Assembly: GCF_016888165.1 (NCBI RefSeq) | Contig: NZ_JACSWC010000315.1 | Span: forward strand, 1 to 64,000 | Origin: Halomicronema sp. CCY15110 | Lineage (GTDB): Bacteria > Cyanobacteriota > Cyanobacteriia > Phormidesmidales > Phormidesmidaceae | Direction of reading: 5' to 3' | DNA: 64,000 bases | In this document: positions 34,493-44,071 of the stretch, piece after piece | Layout: every line of letters starts with the position of its first letter | Position numbering within the stretch: the stretch's first letter is position 1 | Translations under genes and position numbers: made by a program | Notes under the pieces: model-generated | What the model was told of the DNA's origin: nothing | The model's database searches: none | What the model saw: the letters and a program-made list of their open reading frames with translations, nothing else

Positions 34493-35713
34493 ATGCAAAC
34501 CCTTCCTTCCTCTCCCGCTTCCACACCTGTCGATACCGCCTTCGACACCACGATTCATCGCCGCCAAACCCGTCCCGTTCCTGTCGGCAACATCACGATT
34601 GGCGGCGGAGCTCCGGTCGTCGTCCAGTCCATGATCAACGAAGATACCCTGGATATTGAAGGATCCGTTAGCGGTATTCGGCGGCTGCATGAAATTGGCT
34701 GTGAGATTGTGCGGGTTACTGTGCCCAGCATGGCCCACGCCAAAGCCCTTGCCACCATTCGCGAGAAGTTGGAGACAACTTACCAACTGGTGCCCCTAGT
34801 CGCCGACGTGCATCACAACGGCATGAAAATCGCGCTAGAAGTGGCCAAGCACGTTGACAAAGTGCGTATTAACCCCGGCCTCTACGTCTTCGAAAAGCCC
34901 CAATCCGGGCGTACCGAATATTCCCCGGCTGAATTTAAGGAGATTGGCGAAAAGATTCGCGAAACCTTGGAACCGCTTGTCGTCTCCCTGCGCGATCAGG
35001 GCAAAGCCATGCGTATTGGGGTCAATCACGGCTCCCTTGCTGAGCGAATGCTCTTTACCTATGGCGACACCCCCGAAGGCATGGTGGAGTCTGCTCTCGA
35101 ATTTATCCATATTTGCGAATCTCTAGATTTTCACAATTTGGTAATTTCCCTCAAAGCCTCCCGGGTTCCTGTTATGCTGGCGGCCTATCGGCTCATGGTC
35201 AAGCGCATGAACGAACTGGGCATGGACTATCCGCTGCATTTGGGCGTCACCGAAGCAGGCGATGGTGAGTACGGTCGCATTAAGTCCACCGCCGGCATTG
35301 GTACCCTGTTGGCTGAAGGCATTGGCGATACCATTCGCGTTTCCCTCACCGAAGCACCGGAAAAAGAGATTCCCGTTTGCTACAGCATTTTACAAGCCTT
35401 GGGCCTGCGCAAAACCATGGTGGAATATGTTGCTTGCCCTTCCTGTGGGCGCACCTTGTTCAACCTCGAAGATGTGTTGCACGAAGTTCGCGAGGCCACC
35501 AAGCACCTGACGGGCCTGGACATTGCGGTCATGGGCTGTATTGTCAACGGCCCTGGCGAAATGGCCGATGCTGACTATGGATATGTGGGCAAAACCCCTG
35601 GCTACATCTCGCTCTACCGAGGTCGCGAGGAAATCAAAAAAGTTCCTGAAGATCAGGGTGTCGCTGAACTGATCAATCTCATCAAGGCAGATGGCCGCTG
35701 GGTCGATCCCTAG
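34493..35713 (+). CDS. ispG: 4-hydroxy-3-methylbut-2-enyl diphosphate synthase IspG
   Basis: This encodes 406 residues of the iron-sulfur enzyme that converts methylerythritol cyclodiphosphate to HMBPP in the MEP isoprenoid pathway; in cyanobacteria it takes electrons from ferredoxin. The N-terminal TIM barrel has [28 protein letters not shown] and [10 protein letters not shown]. The 4Fe-4S ligands sit in ACPSCGRT and [11 protein letters not shown], all present. The length is normal for the short bacterial form without the plant insert. The start ATGCAAACCC at 34493 is kept; the first 20 residues are poorly conserved, so a slightly later start is possible. Confidence 0.95.
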   Translation: MQTLPSSPASTPVDTAFDTTIHRRQTRPVPVGNITIGGGAPVVVQSMINEDTLDIEGSVSGIRRLHEIGCEIVRVTVPSMAHAKALATIREKLETTYQLVPLVADVHHNGMKIALEVAKHVDKVRINPGLYVFEKPQSGRTEYSPAEFKEIGEKIRETLEPLVVSLRDQGKAMRIGVNHGSLAERMLFTYGDTPEGMVESALEFIHICESLDFHNLVISLKASRVPVMLAAYRLMVKRMNELGMDYPLHLGVTEAGDGEYGRIKSTAGIGTLLAEGIGDTIRVSLTEAPEKEIPVCYSILQALGLRKTMVEYVACPSCGRTLFNLEDVLHEVREATKHLTGLDIAVMGCIVNGPGEMADADYGYVGKTPGYISLYRGREEIKKVPEDQGVAELINLIKADGRWVDP

Positions 35714-35925
35714 CACTGGGAAGTCCGAATTTTTGTCGATTCTTATCGATATTGTTAGTACTTAGCCATCCCTGCCAGTTAGTGGGTTATCTTTCTGGCA
35801 CACTCACTCAGAAATCTCTCAGCTAGGCTCGTTATCATGGCTTTGTCTGGGTGAGGGAAGTTGCCCTCAACACTCAGTATTGCTTGTGTTAGATTGAGCA
35901 TAATTGCCAACGGAAATTGAGATAT

Positions 35926-37212
35926 ATGGCGATCGCAAAGCGAGGATTGGTTTTAGGCGCAACAGCTGTAGCTGCTGCCGGCGTCATTGTTACTGGGGCA
36001 GGGTTGCACTTGTCCCAAAGCAAGGCATTCTTTGAAGAAAGTCCCAAAGAAGTTATTGATGAAGTTTGGCAGTTAATTGACAATACCTATGTCGATGCGA
36101 CCTTCAATCAAACCGACTGGGAGGCAGTACGTACCGACTATCTGAGTCGCGAGTATAGTTCCCCAGAAGCGGCTTATGATGCCGTGCGCGAGATGTTGGA
36201 ACTGCTGGAGGATCCCTACACCCGCTTCATGGATCCCGAAGAGTTCCGTAATATGCAGATCGATACCTCTGGAGAACTGACCGGGGTCGGTATTCAAATT
36301 ACTCAAGAAGAAGAAACGGACGAAATCGTCGTTGTTGCGCCGATCGAAGACACCCCTGCTTTTGAAGCTGGCCTCCGTTCTCAGGATGTCATTATCGAGA
36401 TTGACGGTCAATCGACCGCAGGCATGGAGTTAAACGATGCGGTGAGTTTGATTCGTGGGCCAGTGGGGTCAGATGTAACCCTGACGGTACGCCGTGATGC
36501 GAAACAGCTCGACTTTAATCTGACACGGGCTCGGATCGAAATTCATCCTGTGCGCTACTCCGTAAATGATGCCCCTGAAGGGCCAGTTGGCTACATTCGC
36601 TTGACCCAGTTCAGCAGCAATGCAGCTAGTGAAATGAAGGAGGCTATTGAAGATTTAGAATCGCAAAACGTTGTCGGCTACGTCCTCGATTTGCGATCTA
36701 ATCCGGGGGGGCTGCTCTATTCCAGCATCGAGATTGCTCGCATGTGGATTGACGATGGTGGCATTGTTTCGACCGTTAATCGCCAAGGTGTGGCGGATGA
36801 AGAACTGGCGAATAACCGCGCGCTGACCGACCGACCCTTGGTTGTGCTAGTCGATGGCGGCTCTGCCAGTGCTAGCGAGATTTTATCAGGCGCATTGCAA
36901 GATAATGGGCGAGCGCAGCTTGTGGGTACCCAAACCTTTGGTAAGGGGTTAGTACAGTCGGTCCGCAGCTTGCCAGACGGGTCAGGCGTGGCCATCACCA
37001 TTGCCAAGTATTTAACCCCGAGCGGACGAGACATCAACCAGCAAGGGATTGAGCCAGATATTCTGGTCGAGCTATCGGAAGACGAGCAGGAAGAGCTCTC
37101 CGATAATCGCGATCGCATTGGGACGCTGGAAGATCCGCAATATCGTCAGGCTGAAGAACTCCTGTTGCAAACTGTCAGAGCGAATCAAAATACTGCGATT
37201 GAGCCGCAGTAA
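35926..37212 (+). CDS. Carboxyl-terminal processing protease (S41 family)
   Basis: This encodes 428 residues from the ATG at 35926 (TTG at 35917 would add three). Residues 5-27 form a hydrophobic signal or anchor, so the protein is lumenal or periplasmic. A PDZ domain spans about 100-190 (LTGVGIQI, GLRSQDVIIEIDG). The protease domain holds VGYIRLTQF, LDLRSNPGG, the Ser-Lys dyad with S315 in GGSASASE and K340 in FGKG, and the typical IAKYLTPSGRDINQQGIEPD. In cyanobacteria CtpA matures the D1 protein of photosystem II, while CtpB and CtpC are paralogues. Which one this is cannot be decided by eye, so no symbol is given. Confidence 0.92.
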   Translation: MAIAKRGLVLGATAVAAAGVIVTGAGLHLSQSKAFFEESPKEVIDEVWQLIDNTYVDATFNQTDWEAVRTDYLSREYSSPEAAYDAVREMLELLEDPYTRFMDPEEFRNMQIDTSGELTGVGIQITQEEETDEIVVVAPIEDTPAFEAGLRSQDVIIEIDGQSTAGMELNDAVSLIRGPVGSDVTLTVRRDAKQLDFNLTRARIEIHPVRYSVNDAPEGPVGYIRLTQFSSNAASEMKEAIEDLESQNVVGYVLDLRSNPGGLLYSSIEIARMWIDDGGIVSTVNRQGVADEELANNRALTDRPLVVLVDGGSASASEILSGALQDNGRAQLVGTQTFGKGLVQSVRSLPDGSGVAITIAKYLTPSGRDINQQGIEPDILVELSEDEQEELSDNRDRIGTLEDPQYRQAEELLLQTVRANQNTAIEPQ

Positions 37213-37272
37213 GTTACGCCAAGCAAATTTGGCCTCACGCATTACGAGTCGTTGCCAGCCTAGCTGTACTCA

Positions 37273-37452
37273 TTACATCGGCTGGCACTTACCTGCTCGA
37301 ATCAGGCCCACTCGTTTAGCGATCGCTTCCCCTTCCGTCGCATATGGCCCCCACTTTTCAGCGTGGGAGGTCATGCTTAATTCTGATTCGGTTAGAATCT
37401 GACAGGTTTCCGACCTCCCCTTCACGACGTACCAGTTTGTCGGCTCAGACAT
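37273..37452 (-). CDS. Small conserved-looking cyanobacterial protein, 59 residues
   Basis: This reading frame begins at the ATG 37450-37452 and ends at a TAA at 37273-37275. The translation has a WYVV start, then KWGPYATEGEAIAKRVGL and a final IRAGKCQP. It reads like small cyanobacterial proteins I recall that end in RRVGLIRAGKCxP. GAGGGG lies about 5 bases before the ATG. Codon use is normal and HIP1 (GCGATCGC) falls inside it. The function is unknown. It overlaps no other gene and lies convergent to the protease gene. Confidence 0.6.
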   Translation of the reverse strand: MSEPTNWYVVKGRSETCQILTESELSMTSHAEKWGPYATEGEAIAKRVGLIRAGKCQPM

Positions 37453-37962
37453 CGTATCCCCTCGGTAAGACTGTTTTTATCCTAGCTGGCGTCACTGCCT
37501 AGAGCATCCTTTTTTTATAAGGCTGAATTGGCAGATAACGGAGTGCACGGCGCAACTGACCCACACCCAATTTGATGCCACCAGAGCCAACCGATAACAT
37601 ACGCCAAGCTAATTGATCTCAGGCGAGCAGCGCACAGAATAATTCCTGTGCTGACCAGGAGGCGATTCTTGTTAGTTGATTGTTACTTGATGCACAGCCC
37701 CTTGCTGAGTTGGGAAAACTAAGTTGAAGGCGATCGCGACTGGCAGCGTGTCAGGTTGGTTGATCAATAGCCTGCATGGCTGATCCTGTACCAAGAGCAC
37801 GACTCCACCTCTCCCGGCGATTAGTTCCAAAACGAATGGTGAGGGCCACGGTTGTTAGTGCCTCTTGCTTTCTGAATGTCCTTAGGCCGTACTTAAGAGT
37901 GGCATATAGGGTGACGCGCTCTAGCTACGCGCCTCAAACGTCTCGTAATAGGTGGTCTACTT
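37453..37962. other. Intergenic region, about 510 bp
   Basis: This contains the start region of the 59-residue gene and, on the other side, the upstream region of the 212-residue gene. An ORF at 37776-37973 lacks any protein-like pattern. I found no RNA or repeat. Confidence 0.45.
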
Positions 37963-38601
37963 ATGCTATTTGATCGCATCATCGAAGACAGTCTTGGCTA
38001 TATCCGTCGCAAACTCTGGTCAGAAACCGACCATGATCAGGGGGCTAAAAATCAGTTTCAATCAACAAAATCTATTCCGGGAGAGTTTGGGATCATTCAC
38101 CTGCTGGAAGGGCGAGATACGCCTCGGGCCATCCGCACTTGGATGTTGAGTCCCAAGCGACAAAAGATGAATTCGGCTCATATGGTGGCAACATCAACGC
38201 CGATGGATTTGCACATCTACACTGATTTTTTGGGGCCGCTACCGAAAAATACCACTCCCTCGGCCATGGATGAGCGCAAGTTACAGGAAAGTCAGCGTCA
38301 GCGAGGCCTATCGGTGGCGACTCATCGCTTGCAGTTGTTGAAATCGAGTCATTTTCTCAACAAAGATGGCTTTTATACGTCCGAAGTACTGCATTGGCAA
38401 GATGTTGACTGCTACCCTCCCAACGGCAGCAATTTACCCCCCAAAGCAGCCGACAAAATTGCGATGCGATTTACAGATGCCGTTGCCTTTAAGTGTTTGA
38501 AGTTGCCTCAGCCAATGAAACTCCCAGTGGAGGAATGGACGCAAATCATTAACGAGACCCTGGCTGAAGTCAAAGCAAAGCTGGTAGCGAAATCGGTTTA
38601 A
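37963..38601 (+). CDS. Hypothetical protein, 212 residues
   Basis: I do not recognise a family. The protein is soluble, without signal peptide or membrane segments. Visible blocks are FGIIHLLEGRDTPRAIRTWMLSP, DLHIYTDFLGPLP, LQLLKSSHFLNKDGFYTSEVLHWQDVD and a basic C-terminus ending EVKAKLVAKSV. The first residues MLFDRIIEDSLGYIRRKLW look like a helix. The start at 37963 is the first ATG in frame and has no strong Shine-Dalgarno site. Base composition and HIP1 use match the neighbours, so recent transfer is not indicated. Confidence 0.65.
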   Translation: MLFDRIIEDSLGYIRRKLWSETDHDQGAKNQFQSTKSIPGEFGIIHLLEGRDTPRAIRTWMLSPKRQKMNSAHMVATSTPMDLHIYTDFLGPLPKNTTPSAMDERKLQESQRQRGLSVATHRLQLLKSSHFLNKDGFYTSEVLHWQDVDCYPPNGSNLPPKAADKIAMRFTDAVAFKCLKLPQPMKLPVEEWTQIINETLAEVKAKLVAKSV

Positions 38602-38789
38602 TGGCCCCAGTCGGGTCGATCGCTCTTCCCGCTCAGTTATGGCAAGCCGCTGATAGGTTCGGGCCTCTTGAGACGCCAGAGGCCTTGTGTAGCAAGAGAC
38701 TCAATCTTGAACTTTGAACTTTGTCTTTTGAAGTTTGCTATACCAACTAACCCCAAGGGCACCCTGAAACCCTGCCAGGGGAGACTAGC

Positions 38790-39404
38790 TTACACTGCAC
38801 TCTGAATAGCTGCAACGATCGCCGATTGGACAGCGGTATCATTCATCATAAAGGTGTGCCCGACAGGAAATTGGAGGGGGAGATCGCGATCGCTCATGCG
38901 GGTTTCGCTAATGGCGACAATCCCGTCGTTGGCTTCCGCACCAAATGGACTCAGCAGTCCCGTTGGCCCGCCCACACCAGCGATAATGGTATAAGGCGAT
39001 CGCAATAATGGCAATTGCTGAAAAAAATCAAGGCGAGTCAGATTCCAGCCACATTGCCCAGTAACCCATTGAAATGGTGGCAGATGCCAGGCCATCGGCG
39101 CTAAACGTGGACGCTGATTCGGCGGACCCAGCATCACAATATGGGCTGGCGGTGGCGCAGACTCGTTGCCCAAAGCGGCTCGCAACAGCAGTCCGCCCAA
39201 AGAATGCGCCACTACGCTGTAAGCCCCCTGCTGACTCAGTTCATGTAGCTGTTGCCGTAAACGCTCGACAATCTGGTCGAAGGTTTCGAAAATAGCTGCA
39301 TAGCTGAACGCATCGGTCTGCCAACCGCTTGTTTGTAAACGCCAAGCTAGTGGCATCAGAGACGCTGGCGTGCGACTGAGACCGTGAACTAATAACACTT
39401 GCAT
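38790..39404 (-). CDS. Alpha/beta-fold hydrolase (lipase-like)
   Basis: This encodes 204 residues with a compact alpha/beta hydrolase: an oxyanion-loop start VLLVHGLSRTP (3-13), the nucleophile elbow VVAHSLGGLLLRAAL with serine in AHSLG near residue 68, an acid in EANDGIVAI and a histidine in FPVGHTFMM near the end. The triad is therefore complete. It is short and lacks an extended lid domain. It resembles small cytosolic esterases related to LipA/PGAP1-like hydrolases; the substrate is unknown. There is no signal peptide. It is 47 bases downstream of the DUF445 gene on the same strand, so it may be co-transcribed. Confidence 0.82.
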   Translation of the reverse strand: MQVLLVHGLSRTPASLMPLAWRLQTSGWQTDAFSYAAIFETFDQIVERLRQQLHELSQQGAYSVVAHSLGGLLLRAALGNESAPPPAHIVMLGPPNQRPRLAPMAWHLPPFQWVTGQCGWNLTRLDFFQQLPLLRSPYTIIAGVGGPTGLLSPFGAEANDGIVAISETRMSDRDLPLQFPVGHTFMMNDTAVQSAIVAAIQSAV

Positions 39405-39451
39405 AACTAATGACCATAGGGAACTTGATCAAATCATGCCTGTATGGCGGA

Positions 39452-40681
39452 TTATTGCAAATAGTAGAAAGCCGCCTGTAAACCGCCGATGAGAAAACCT
39501 AAAATCCCCCCAAGATTCACAATTGCCTGCAATTCATTCCGCACGATGCCCTGTACGGCCATCTCTAAATCGCGAGGATTGGTGGACGAAACGCGCTCAA
39601 TAATGACTTGATCAATATTTAAAATAGGAATCACCTGAGCGACTAAATTTTCGAGATCCCGCTCTAAATAACGCTCCAAAATGAGGGCCAACTCTTCACT
39701 CACCGGATCGAGGGAATCGGTAATCACTTGAGAATTTTGCAAACGGTTGAGCAATTGAGTTGCTAGCATTTCCCAATTGATAGTACTGCTCAGCCCTTTT
39801 AATAGATCCGGCCCTAAGGTTCGAATATATCCCCGCACCGCTTCACGAATAGTTTTCCGCAGTTCTCGAACTGTCGAGACCGGCAGTTGCTGTAGCGTCA
39901 TTTGCTGAAAGATTTCTTGGAGCCGCGGATTCACGTTGAGGGCTTCGACGAGTTCAGCAATGCGATCATTGGTGAGGTCGCGCTCATCTAGGCAAAAGGT
40001 GCGCAGGCGGATCAAAGAGTTGCGAACGCCAAAGAGATTGGCAACCACCCAATAGGTGCCGCTAGTGCGCGAACGGAAAATCTCGTCGATTGTGTGGATA
40101 TTGCGATCGGTCAAAAAATCGATCAGCATTCGGCGTAGGCGATCGGGCGGCAAAACCGAAATCAGCAACCAGTTTGAGAGTTGTTGCGCTTGGTCTGGAG
40201 TGAGCTGGAAGTCCAACAAAACTTGGTCAAAGATTTGATCGATTTGAGCCCGGAGAAAGTCTTCGCGGCGCGCCCAGACGCGCAATAGGCGAGGCAGGGA
40301 AGTGCCAAAGACATCTTGCAAAACCTGGCCCACAATCTCTGCCGTGCGCACTTGGTTACGAGACTGAACTTGATCGAGGCTGAGCTCTAGCAGCCAGCGA
40401 ATGGCTTGTTTCGTCCGCTCTGTTTGCAGCAGTCGCCGAGCCAGATTTTCCATCTCTTCTGGCGTCAGGAGGGAGCCCATGATGGTGTCGGCCACGCGGC
40501 GAGCGAGTCGCTCCTGATTACTGGGGATCAAGCCTGGCGTCAAGGGCAGCCGTCGCTTGAACAGGTAATAGGGCCGATAGGGCCGAAACAGCATCTTGAT
40601 GGCGAGGTCATTTGTAAAATAACCAATCACGCCACCGACGCAGGGCGGCGCTAGTAATAACCAAATATTAGACCAATCCAT
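39452..40681 (-). CDS. DUF445 family membrane-associated protein
   Basis: This encodes 409 residues from the ATG at 40681; a longer reading would add eleven. It has a hydrophobic N-terminus ([28 protein letters not shown], about 5-32) and a hydrophobic C-terminus ([19 protein letters not shown]), with a long charged helical middle. [18 protein letters not shown] and [20 protein letters not shown] are the DUF445/UPF0754 signature. The role is unknown. The two membrane ends with a large soluble middle suggest a membrane-tethered scaffold. Confidence 0.88.
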   Translation of the reverse strand: MDWSNIWLLLAPPCVGGVIGYFTNDLAIKMLFRPYRPYYLFKRRLPLTPGLIPSNQERLARRVADTIMGSLLTPEEMENLARRLLQTERTKQAIRWLLELSLDQVQSRNQVRTAEIVGQVLQDVFGTSLPRLLRVWARREDFLRAQIDQIFDQVLLDFQLTPDQAQQLSNWLLISVLPPDRLRRMLIDFLTDRNIHTIDEIFRSRTSGTYWVVANLFGVRNSLIRLRTFCLDERDLTNDRIAELVEALNVNPRLQEIFQQMTLQQLPVSTVRELRKTIREAVRGYIRTLGPDLLKGLSSTINWEMLATQLLNRLQNSQVITDSLDPVSEELALILERYLERDLENLVAQVIPILNIDQVIIERVSSTNPRDLEMAVQGIVRNELQAIVNLGGILGFLIGGLQAAFYYLQ

Positions 40682-40864
40682 CGCAGACGTGAGGGGCGAT
40701 TGTATCAGCAGCAACGTGCCGAGTCATCATAACAAACTAGCTTCACGGTTATGCCAGCAGTCTTGCAAAGTCTTAATGTCAGGTTGTCTACGGCAGACGT
40801 CGGCAGGGTGCGATGGAGATAGCTCTCGTGGCTAAGACGTTAACTACTTGCCCACAGCGAAGCG

Positions 40865-41584
40865 TCACCGTGTCAGCACTAATATCCCCATCAAGCCGCC
40901 CGCAATGGGGTAGTGAACTGCAGAAGCGAAACCAGCTTCCAGGGCCAGTTGTTGCTGCTCTGGCCCCAAGGGAAACCGCTCGACACTGGGGCCGATGTAG
41001 GCATATTCATCCGTCATGCCGAAGTTTTTCGCCGTGGGCACGACTATCGTATCGAGATACCATCTTTGAAATTGCTGCAGCCAGGCAGACTGCGGTTGTA
41101 AAAAGTCGAGAATCGCGGCTTTGGCCCCTGGCCGCAGGACACGTCTTAACTCTTTGAGACCTTGAGTCAGGTTAGTGAGATTGCGTAAGCCGTACGCCAT
41201 GGTGGCGGCGTCGAACTGTTCATCTTCAAAGGGGAGGGTGAGGGCGTCGCCCTCGATCCAGTGCAGGGGAGCCAGGCGAGATGGCTGGGCAGGTTTTTGG
41301 CGTGCGATCGCAAGTTGCGCGGGGGAAAAATCGACTCCATATACCTCGCCGCTTGGCCCGACTCGCCGAGCCAACAGCAGCGCCAGATCTCCACTACCGC
41401 AACACACATCCAAGCCAGTTTGCCCAGATGCTGCCCCACTCCAATCAACGGCCATTTGTTTCCAGACACGGTGCAATCCTCCACTCAACTGTTGATTAAA
41501 GTCGTCGTAAACTGGGGCGATCCGGTCGAACAGTTGTTGAATATCTTGGGCAGAGGGCGCAGAGTTAGTCACAGATATGGGCAT
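40865..41584 (-). CDS. menG: Demethylphylloquinone/menaquinone methyltransferase
   Basis: This encodes 239 residues of a UbiE/MenG-type methyltransferase using S-adenosylmethionine to methylate the naphthoquinone ring in the last step of phylloquinone synthesis. SAM motifs are visible: LDVCCGSGDLALLLARRVGPSGEVYGVDFS (motif I), IEGDALTLPFEDEQFDAATMAYGLRNL (motif II) and ELRRVLRPGAKAAILDF (motif III). The family start QDIQQLFDRIAPVYDDFNQQLSGG is typical. The CGSG glycine loop carries two cysteines (CCGSGD), as in other cyanobacterial copies. menF of the same pathway is also in this window, about 17 kb away. Confidence 0.92.
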   Translation of the reverse strand: MPISVTNSAPSAQDIQQLFDRIAPVYDDFNQQLSGGLHRVWKQMAVDWSGAASGQTGLDVCCGSGDLALLLARRVGPSGEVYGVDFSPAQLAIARQKPAQPSRLAPLHWIEGDALTLPFEDEQFDAATMAYGLRNLTNLTQGLKELRRVLRPGAKAAILDFLQPQSAWLQQFQRWYLDTIVVPTAKNFGMTDEYAYIGPSVERFPLGPEQQQLALEAGFASAVHYPIAGGLMGILVLTR

Positions 41585-41743
41585 CTCAAGGAAGACGATC
41601 GCACATGAACATCTCTACAGACCATATCGCGATCGCGGAGCCAGGGATTGCTTGAGATACTGTTCATTGAGGTTTACCAGTGCTCGCAATGCTGAGGCAT
41701 TGCCTCAGCATTGCGGTTGACCACCGGATTCGCCTGGGTCAGT

Positions 41744-42637
41744 TTACAAACAAGCCAATGTCAACGCCACCTGACGAGACGCCATGCCCAGGAAATCTTG
41801 CAGGGTTTTAGTGAATTCATGGGGCTGTTGCCACTGTAGGGAAATCACTGCCACCACAGCCCCGCGAAACATCACTGGCACGGTACCATGGGAGCCCACC
41901 TGATGCACCTCATACAATTCTTTAGTGCTGGGGTTCGGGGCTTTGGCGGTGTTGATAATATATTTCAACTGCTGTGAGGTAATTGCCTCTGTGATCAATG
42001 GAGCTTGCTTGAGCAGAGCCGCCGCAATCGCCCCGGCAGTTCCCATGTCATTTCCTAAGGCATCTGCATCCACCAGGTGAACGGCAACTCCATCTGCCGC
42101 CGTGACTTTTTGCAGGGCTGCCGCGATCGCTGGCAAAGCTGCCGCTACAGTATCCTGAGACTGAGCAATATTGGCCATTTCCATGACTAGCCAATGTTGG
42201 TTTTGCAGTAGATCAATTGCCTCGCCGCGCTGCTTCAGCAATTCGTAGGTATTCGCGGCCTGGTCAACCACAAGCTTGAGTTCGTCGGGATTCCAGGGTT
42301 TAGTGATGTAGCGATATACTTGCCCGGCGTTAATCGCATCCACCAGGTCTTCCACGTCGGTAAACCCGGTCAAAATAATGCGTACCGTGTCTGGAAATTC
42401 TGGCACGGTTTTGCTCAAAAATTCCGTCCCTTTCATTTCTGGCATCCGCTGGTCAGAAATAATGACGGCCACCTCACCCTGTTCGGCCAACACCTCAAGT
42501 GCTTGATGTCCACTTTCGGCGCGCAAAACGTTAAAATCGCGGCGAAAAGTTCGATACAGCAGGTCTAAATTGTCCGGCTCATCGTCTACGACCAACATTT
42601 TGGCTTTATTAGTTTTTCGGGAACGAGCAGCAGCCAT
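41744..42637 (-). CDS. Response regulator with C-terminal GAF-like domain
   Basis: This encodes 297 residues from the ATG at 42637, where GAGG lies 9 bases before it; a TTG at 42667 is less likely. The receiver domain (residues 10-130) has the acidic pair VVDDEPDN, phospho-acceptor aspartate in IISDQRMPEMKG, and YRYITKPW. That last segment and GFTDVEDLVDAINAGQ mark the subgroup often fused to HD-GYP or kinases; here it is followed instead by a region (about 150-295) with ATVHLV-type strands typical of GAF sensing domains. No DNA-binding or enzymatic output domain is seen. The kinase is unknown. Confidence 0.82.
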   Translation of the reverse strand: MAAARSRKTNKAKMLVVDDEPDNLDLLYRTFRRDFNVLRAESGHQALEVLAEQGEVAVIISDQRMPEMKGTEFLSKTVPEFPDTVRIILTGFTDVEDLVDAINAGQVYRYITKPWNPDELKLVVDQAANTYELLKQRGEAIDLLQNQHWLVMEMANIAQSQDTVAAALPAIAAALQKVTAADGVAVHLVDADALGNDMGTAGAIAAALLKQAPLITEAITSQQLKYIINTAKAPNPSTKELYEVHQVGSHGTVPVMFRGAVVAVISLQWQQPHEFTKTLQDFLGMASRQVALTLACL

Positions 42638-42939
42638 GCTGGAATACCTCGAATGTTGTTTCGCCAAGCACGATAGCCAGCAATGATCCGCCGGAGCTAT
42701 CTCTCACTATTTCTCTAAGTAGGTTGCATTCAGAGTACCCATGCCAGTCGCGAAACTAAATGACTCGCTCATGACGGACAATGACCAATGCGACCAAGCA
42801 GGTAAGGCCCTCCCGCAACCGATCAAGCTCCTGAAAGTCGATCATGTGACTAGATCGAAACAAGCAAACAGCCTGAGCCAGTGCCGAACTAGTGGACAAA
42901 GAGTGACTATCAAAGTGCGGTTAATCAGCTACTGCATTG
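42638..42939. other. Intergenic region between two minus-strand genes, about 300 bp
   Basis: This is mostly the 5' side of the response regulator and the 3' side of the DUF1997 gene. I saw no terminator hairpin and no ORF with protein-like character. Confidence 0.4.
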
Positions 42940-43677
42940 TTACGAGTGATCGTGATGCTCATGACTCCGAGAAAACCGATCGAAAAAGTGATGGTTGCGT
43001 TTGCGGTAGCTTTCTGGGAAAGGCAAATTCAGCGTTTCGTGAAAGTCTGCTTGCACCTTGTGGGTCAACCGTTTGGAGACTTGTCGAACAATCTGACTCA
43101 GCAAATGGTCGCCGGTTTTCTGAATGATGCGGCAGGGCAAAGCCTGAATGAAGCGAGGAAAACTCACCCAGACCTTTAACTCCAGAGTCCAGTCGACCTG
43201 CGTCAATACTGGGCCGGGAGCACTCGGTGTTTCGTTAAGCTCAAGTGCCGCCTTGAAATCCACCTCATATCCAGGGGATACATACCCAGGAATTTCAATA
43301 GTTTCAATTCGGTAGACGCCATGATCCTGTGGTAGCAGGTGCAAACCAACTTTTGGTTCAACGTCGTAGCCAAGTGCGCCAAAATGCCCAATCGTCAAGT
43401 CGTAGCCATTATTTTCCAGCGGCGTTGCCGTCATTGGATGTGCACATCGTAAAAACCATGACTGATGATCATCGAGGTAACGAGCAACGGTATCACGATC
43501 CGCAGCCATTTCCATGCTGCCGATATAGTCACCGTGAAACAGCATTGGTTGGTGGCGTAGTGGTTCCGAAGCTGGATGATCAGTGCTCTCTTCCATAGAG
43601 TCAACCAGGTGAGAAACAGATCCTAAAATCGGTTCTGAAAGGTCATTAACCCGGTGGTTGGTAAATGGTGTTTGCAT
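42940..43677 (-). CDS. DUF1997 family protein
   Basis: This encodes 245 residues. The middle (about 50-190) resembles DUF1997: MEMAADRDTVARYLDDHQSWFLRCAHPMTATPLENNGYDLTIG and VDWTLELKVWVSFPRF, a START-like/polyketide-cyclase-like strand pattern conserved in cyanobacteria and plant plastids. The first 45 residues are polar and probably disordered, and the end is histidine-rich (RNHHFFDRFSRSHEHHDHS), which could bind metal or be incidental. The start ATG at 43677 opens MQTPFTNHRVND; a start nearer the conserved region is possible. The function is unknown. Confidence 0.82.
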   Translation of the reverse strand: MQTPFTNHRVNDLSEPILGSVSHLVDSMEESTDHPASEPLRHQPMLFHGDYIGSMEMAADRDTVARYLDDHQSWFLRCAHPMTATPLENNGYDLTIGHFGALGYDVEPKVGLHLLPQDHGVYRIETIEIPGYVSPGYEVDFKAALELNETPSAPGPVLTQVDWTLELKVWVSFPRFIQALPCRIIQKTGDHLLSQIVRQVSKRLTHKVQADFHETLNLPFPESYRKRNHHFFDRFSRSHEHHDHS

Positions 43678-44071
43678 GGAGGCGGTTTGCTATCTGGTTT
43701 TAAATGCAAATGCCCAATGGCACGGTTCAGCAGCTACTTATAGCTTCACTATAGTATTGGAGGCTATTTTAACCGACGAACAGCTGAAGAATATTCCTTC
43801 GTTAAAGTTTGAAGGCTGATCTGAGCTGTTTGTAGCCTAACTCGGTTCTTTCTGCTCCATCAGTCGCAAATATACGGACTCTTGCCGGGGAACCGGGATC
43901 AATTTCACGCTTTTCTCCGCAGGCTTACTGGAGTAGGGTTAGCTTAGAAATAAACGTGTGCTGGAGTTTGAAGCTATCACTACGGTTTGAGAGAAAAATT
44001 GGCGCAACTTTTCTATTGGTTTGATAGATGAAAGTCAATGGTTTGCCGCTTGTTATGAAAGGGGAAATTGC
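43678..44071. other. Intergenic region, about 390 bp
   Basis: This is the divergent region between DUF1997 (minus) and the SDR gene (plus). It is AT-rich around 43730-43800. No clear promoter pair, repeat or small gene was found. Confidence 0.4.

Noticed and set aside
37776-37973. 65-codon ORF before the 212-residue gene
   Set aside because: Arginine- and serine-rich random translation; overlaps the start of the next gene in a different frame.
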